Assembly: GCA_045649405.1 (NCBI GenBank)
Contig: JAZRPW010000063.1
Span: 1-14,038, forward strand
DNA from: RUG11462 sp045649405
GTDB lineage: Bacteria; Bacillota; Clostridia; Oscillospirales; Acutalibacteraceae
Direction of reading: 5' to 3'
DNA: 14,038 bases
The stretch's first letter is position 1, and each line of letters begins with the position of its first letter. A model generated the notes under the pieces. The model was not told where the DNA came from and ran no database searches. It was given only the letters and a program-made list of their open reading frames with translations. The position numbers were made by a program, and so were the translations under genes. Shown one piece after another: positions 12,567-14,038 of the stretch.

Positions 12567-14038
12567 ATGGGTTACAAAACAGATATTGAAATTGCTCAAG
12601 AAAATGTGATGCTTCCAATTAAGCAAATTGCAGAAAAAGTTGGGCTTGACGAAGAAAAAATTGAATATTACGGTAAATACAAAGCAAAAGTTGATTATAA
12701 CATTTTAAAAGAAATGCAAGATAAAGAAAACGGTAAACTTATTCTTGTTACTGCAATTAATCCAACTGCAGCAGGCGAGGGTAAAACTACTGTTACTGTT
12801 GGTCTTGGTGACGCTTTGAACAAAATGGGTGAGAATGTTGTTATTGCTCTTCGTGAGCCATCATTAGGTCCTGTTTTTGGTATTAAAGGTGGTGCTGCAG
12901 GCGGTGGTTATGCTCAAGTTGTTCCAATGGAAGACATTAACCTTCATTTCACTGGAGATATGCACGCAATTGGCGCTGCTAACAACTTGCTTGCTGCAAT
13001 GCTTGACAACCATATTCAACAAGGCAACGCTTTAGACATTGATGTTAAGAACATTACTTGGAAACGTTGTGTCGATATGAATGACCGTCAACTTAGAAAT
13101 GTAATTAATGGTATTGGTGGCAGACTTCAAGGTGTGCCAAGAGAAGATGGTTTTGATATTACTGTTGCTTCTGAAATTATGGCAATTCTTTGTCTTGCAA
13201 CTGATATTATTGACTTGAAAAATAGATTAAAATCAATCATTGTTGGTTATAATCGTTCAGGCGAACCTGTAACTGCAGGTGACCTTAATGCTCAAGGTGC
13301 TATGACTGCGCTTTTGAAAGATGCATTAAAACCAAACCTTGTTCAAACTCTTGAACACACACCTGCGTTTATTCACGGTGGTCCATTTGCTAACATTGCT
13401 CATGGTTGCAACTCTGTAATGGCAACTAAAATGGCGCTTAAATTTGGTGACTATGTTGTTACTGAAGCAGGCTTTGGCGCTGACCTTGGTGCTGAGAAAT
13501 TCCTTGACATTAAATGTAGAGTTGCAAATCTTAGACCTGCTGCAGTTGTTGTTGTTGCGACTGTTAGAGCTTTAAAATCTCACGGTGGCGTTAAAAAAGA
13601 TGACTTGGGTGTTGAGAATTTAGAAGCACTTGAAACAGGTCTTCCAAACCTTTATAAACACATTGAGAATATTACTAACAACTTTAAGCTTCCTTGCGTT
13701 GTTGCAATCAATAGATTCCCAACTGATACAGAAGCAGAGCTTAAATTAGTTGAAGATAAATGTAAAGAATATGGCGTTAATGTTTCGCTTTGTGAAGTTT
13801 GGGGCAAAGGTGGCGAAGGTGGTTTAGACCTTGCTAAAGAAGTTATAAACCTTACAAAGAATGATAACGATTTCACATTCACTTATCCTGATGAAATGGG
13901 ACTTGCAGATAAAATTAATGCAGTTGCAACTAAAATTTATGGTGCAGATGGCGTTGATTTTACACCTGCGGCTAAAAAAGAAATTGCAAAACTTGAAGAA
14001 TTGGGCTTTGCAAAATGTCCTGTTTGTATGGCTAAAAC
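12567..14038 (+). CDS. fhs: formate-tetrahydrofolate ligase (3' end missing)
   Basis: The first 490 codons of a protein usually about 556 residues long; it runs off the right edge with an intact frame. The enzyme joins formate to tetrahydrofolate using ATP, giving 10-formyl-THF for purine synthesis, the serine/glycine cycle or acetogenesis. Visible landmarks are MGYKTDIEIAQE at the start, the ATP-binding PTAAGEGKTT (66-75), REPSLGPVFGIKGGAAGGG (97-115), the TPAFIHGGPFANIAHGCNS region, EAGFGADLGAEKF, and the near-terminal CPVCMAKT. The ribosome-binding site AAGGAG (12552-12557) overlaps the thrS stop, leaving 13 bases between the genes. No promoter or terminator is visible between them, so co-transcription with thrS is likely. 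The gene also occurs in non-acetogens, so it does not by itself show a Wood-Ljungdahl pathway. Confidence 0.96.
   Translation, partial: MGYKTDIEIAQENVMLPIKQIAEKVGLDEEKIEYYGKYKAKVDYNILKEMQDKENGKLILVTAINPTAAGEGKTTVTVGLGDALNKMGENVVIALREPSLGPVFGIKGGAAGGGYAQVVPMEDINLHFTGDMHAIGAANNLLAAMLDNHIQQGNALDIDVKNITWKRCVDMNDRQLRNVINGIGGRLQGVPREDGFDITVASEIMAILCLATDIIDLKNRLKSIIVGYNRSGEPVTAGDLNAQGAMTALLKDALKPNLVQTLEHTPAFIHGGPFANIAHGCNSVMATKMALKFGDYVVTEAGFGADLGAEKFLDIKCRVANLRPAAVVVVATVRALKSHGGVKKDDLGVENLEALETGLPNLYKHIENITNNFKLPCVVAINRFPTDTEAELKLVEDKCKEYGVNVSLCEVWGKGGEGGLDLAKEVINLTKNDNDFTFTYPDEMGLADKINAVATKIYGADGVDFTPAAKKEIAKLEELGFAKCPVCMAK

Overview
The window is AT-rich, bacterial and gene-dense. Shine-Dalgarno sites are strong, sigma-A promoters are near consensus, threonyl-tRNA synthetase is under T-box control, and there is a SleB-type spore cortex hydrolase. 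A cohesin-like module sits next to a dockerin module, and formate-tetrahydrofolate ligase follows. Together these suggest an anaerobic, endospore-forming member of the Clostridia, most like Oscillospiraceae/Ruminococcaceae. That placement is inferred from gene content only; no rRNA is present.

Layout. (1) Bases 1-120 hold the start of a minus-strand gene that runs off the left edge, with its own promoter. (2) Bases 231-4476 are an efflux operon: a MarR-family regulator that starts at TTG, then two half-transporter ABC genes. The promoter is followed by two inverted repeats that look like MarR operators. The two ABC proteins form the classic asymmetric exporter: the first has a degenerate catalytic site (Asp for Glu, Gln for the switch His), and the second has the canonical Glu and His with an LSQGQ signature. 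(3) Bases 4469-5500 hold a single gene with its own promoter and terminator. It encodes a cytoplasmic zinc ribbon, one membrane helix and an external domain interrupted by a Thr-rich insert. (4) Bases 5540-9589 are a two-gene unit with an extended -10 promoter and a terminator. It encodes a secreted modular protein with a cohesin-like domain and Thr-rich linkers, then a secreted protein with an N-terminal dockerin and a repeat-rich beta-structured body. (5) Bases 9588-10241 (minus) encode a peptidoglycan-binding/SleB hydrolase. (6) Bases 10302-14038 hold a thrS T-box leader, thrS, and the 5' part of fhs, which runs off the right edge.

How the parts relate. Regions 2, 3 and 4 are separate transcription units by their own signals. 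The cohesin/dockerin pair is the most interesting part: two adjacent, co-transcribed secreted proteins carry complementary docking modules, with no recognisable catalytic domain in either. They may form a small extracellular complex, though binding cannot be shown from sequence alone. In region 6 fhs lies 13 bases behind thrS with no visible promoter or terminator between them, so a threonine-tRNA riboswitch may also affect a one-carbon enzyme.
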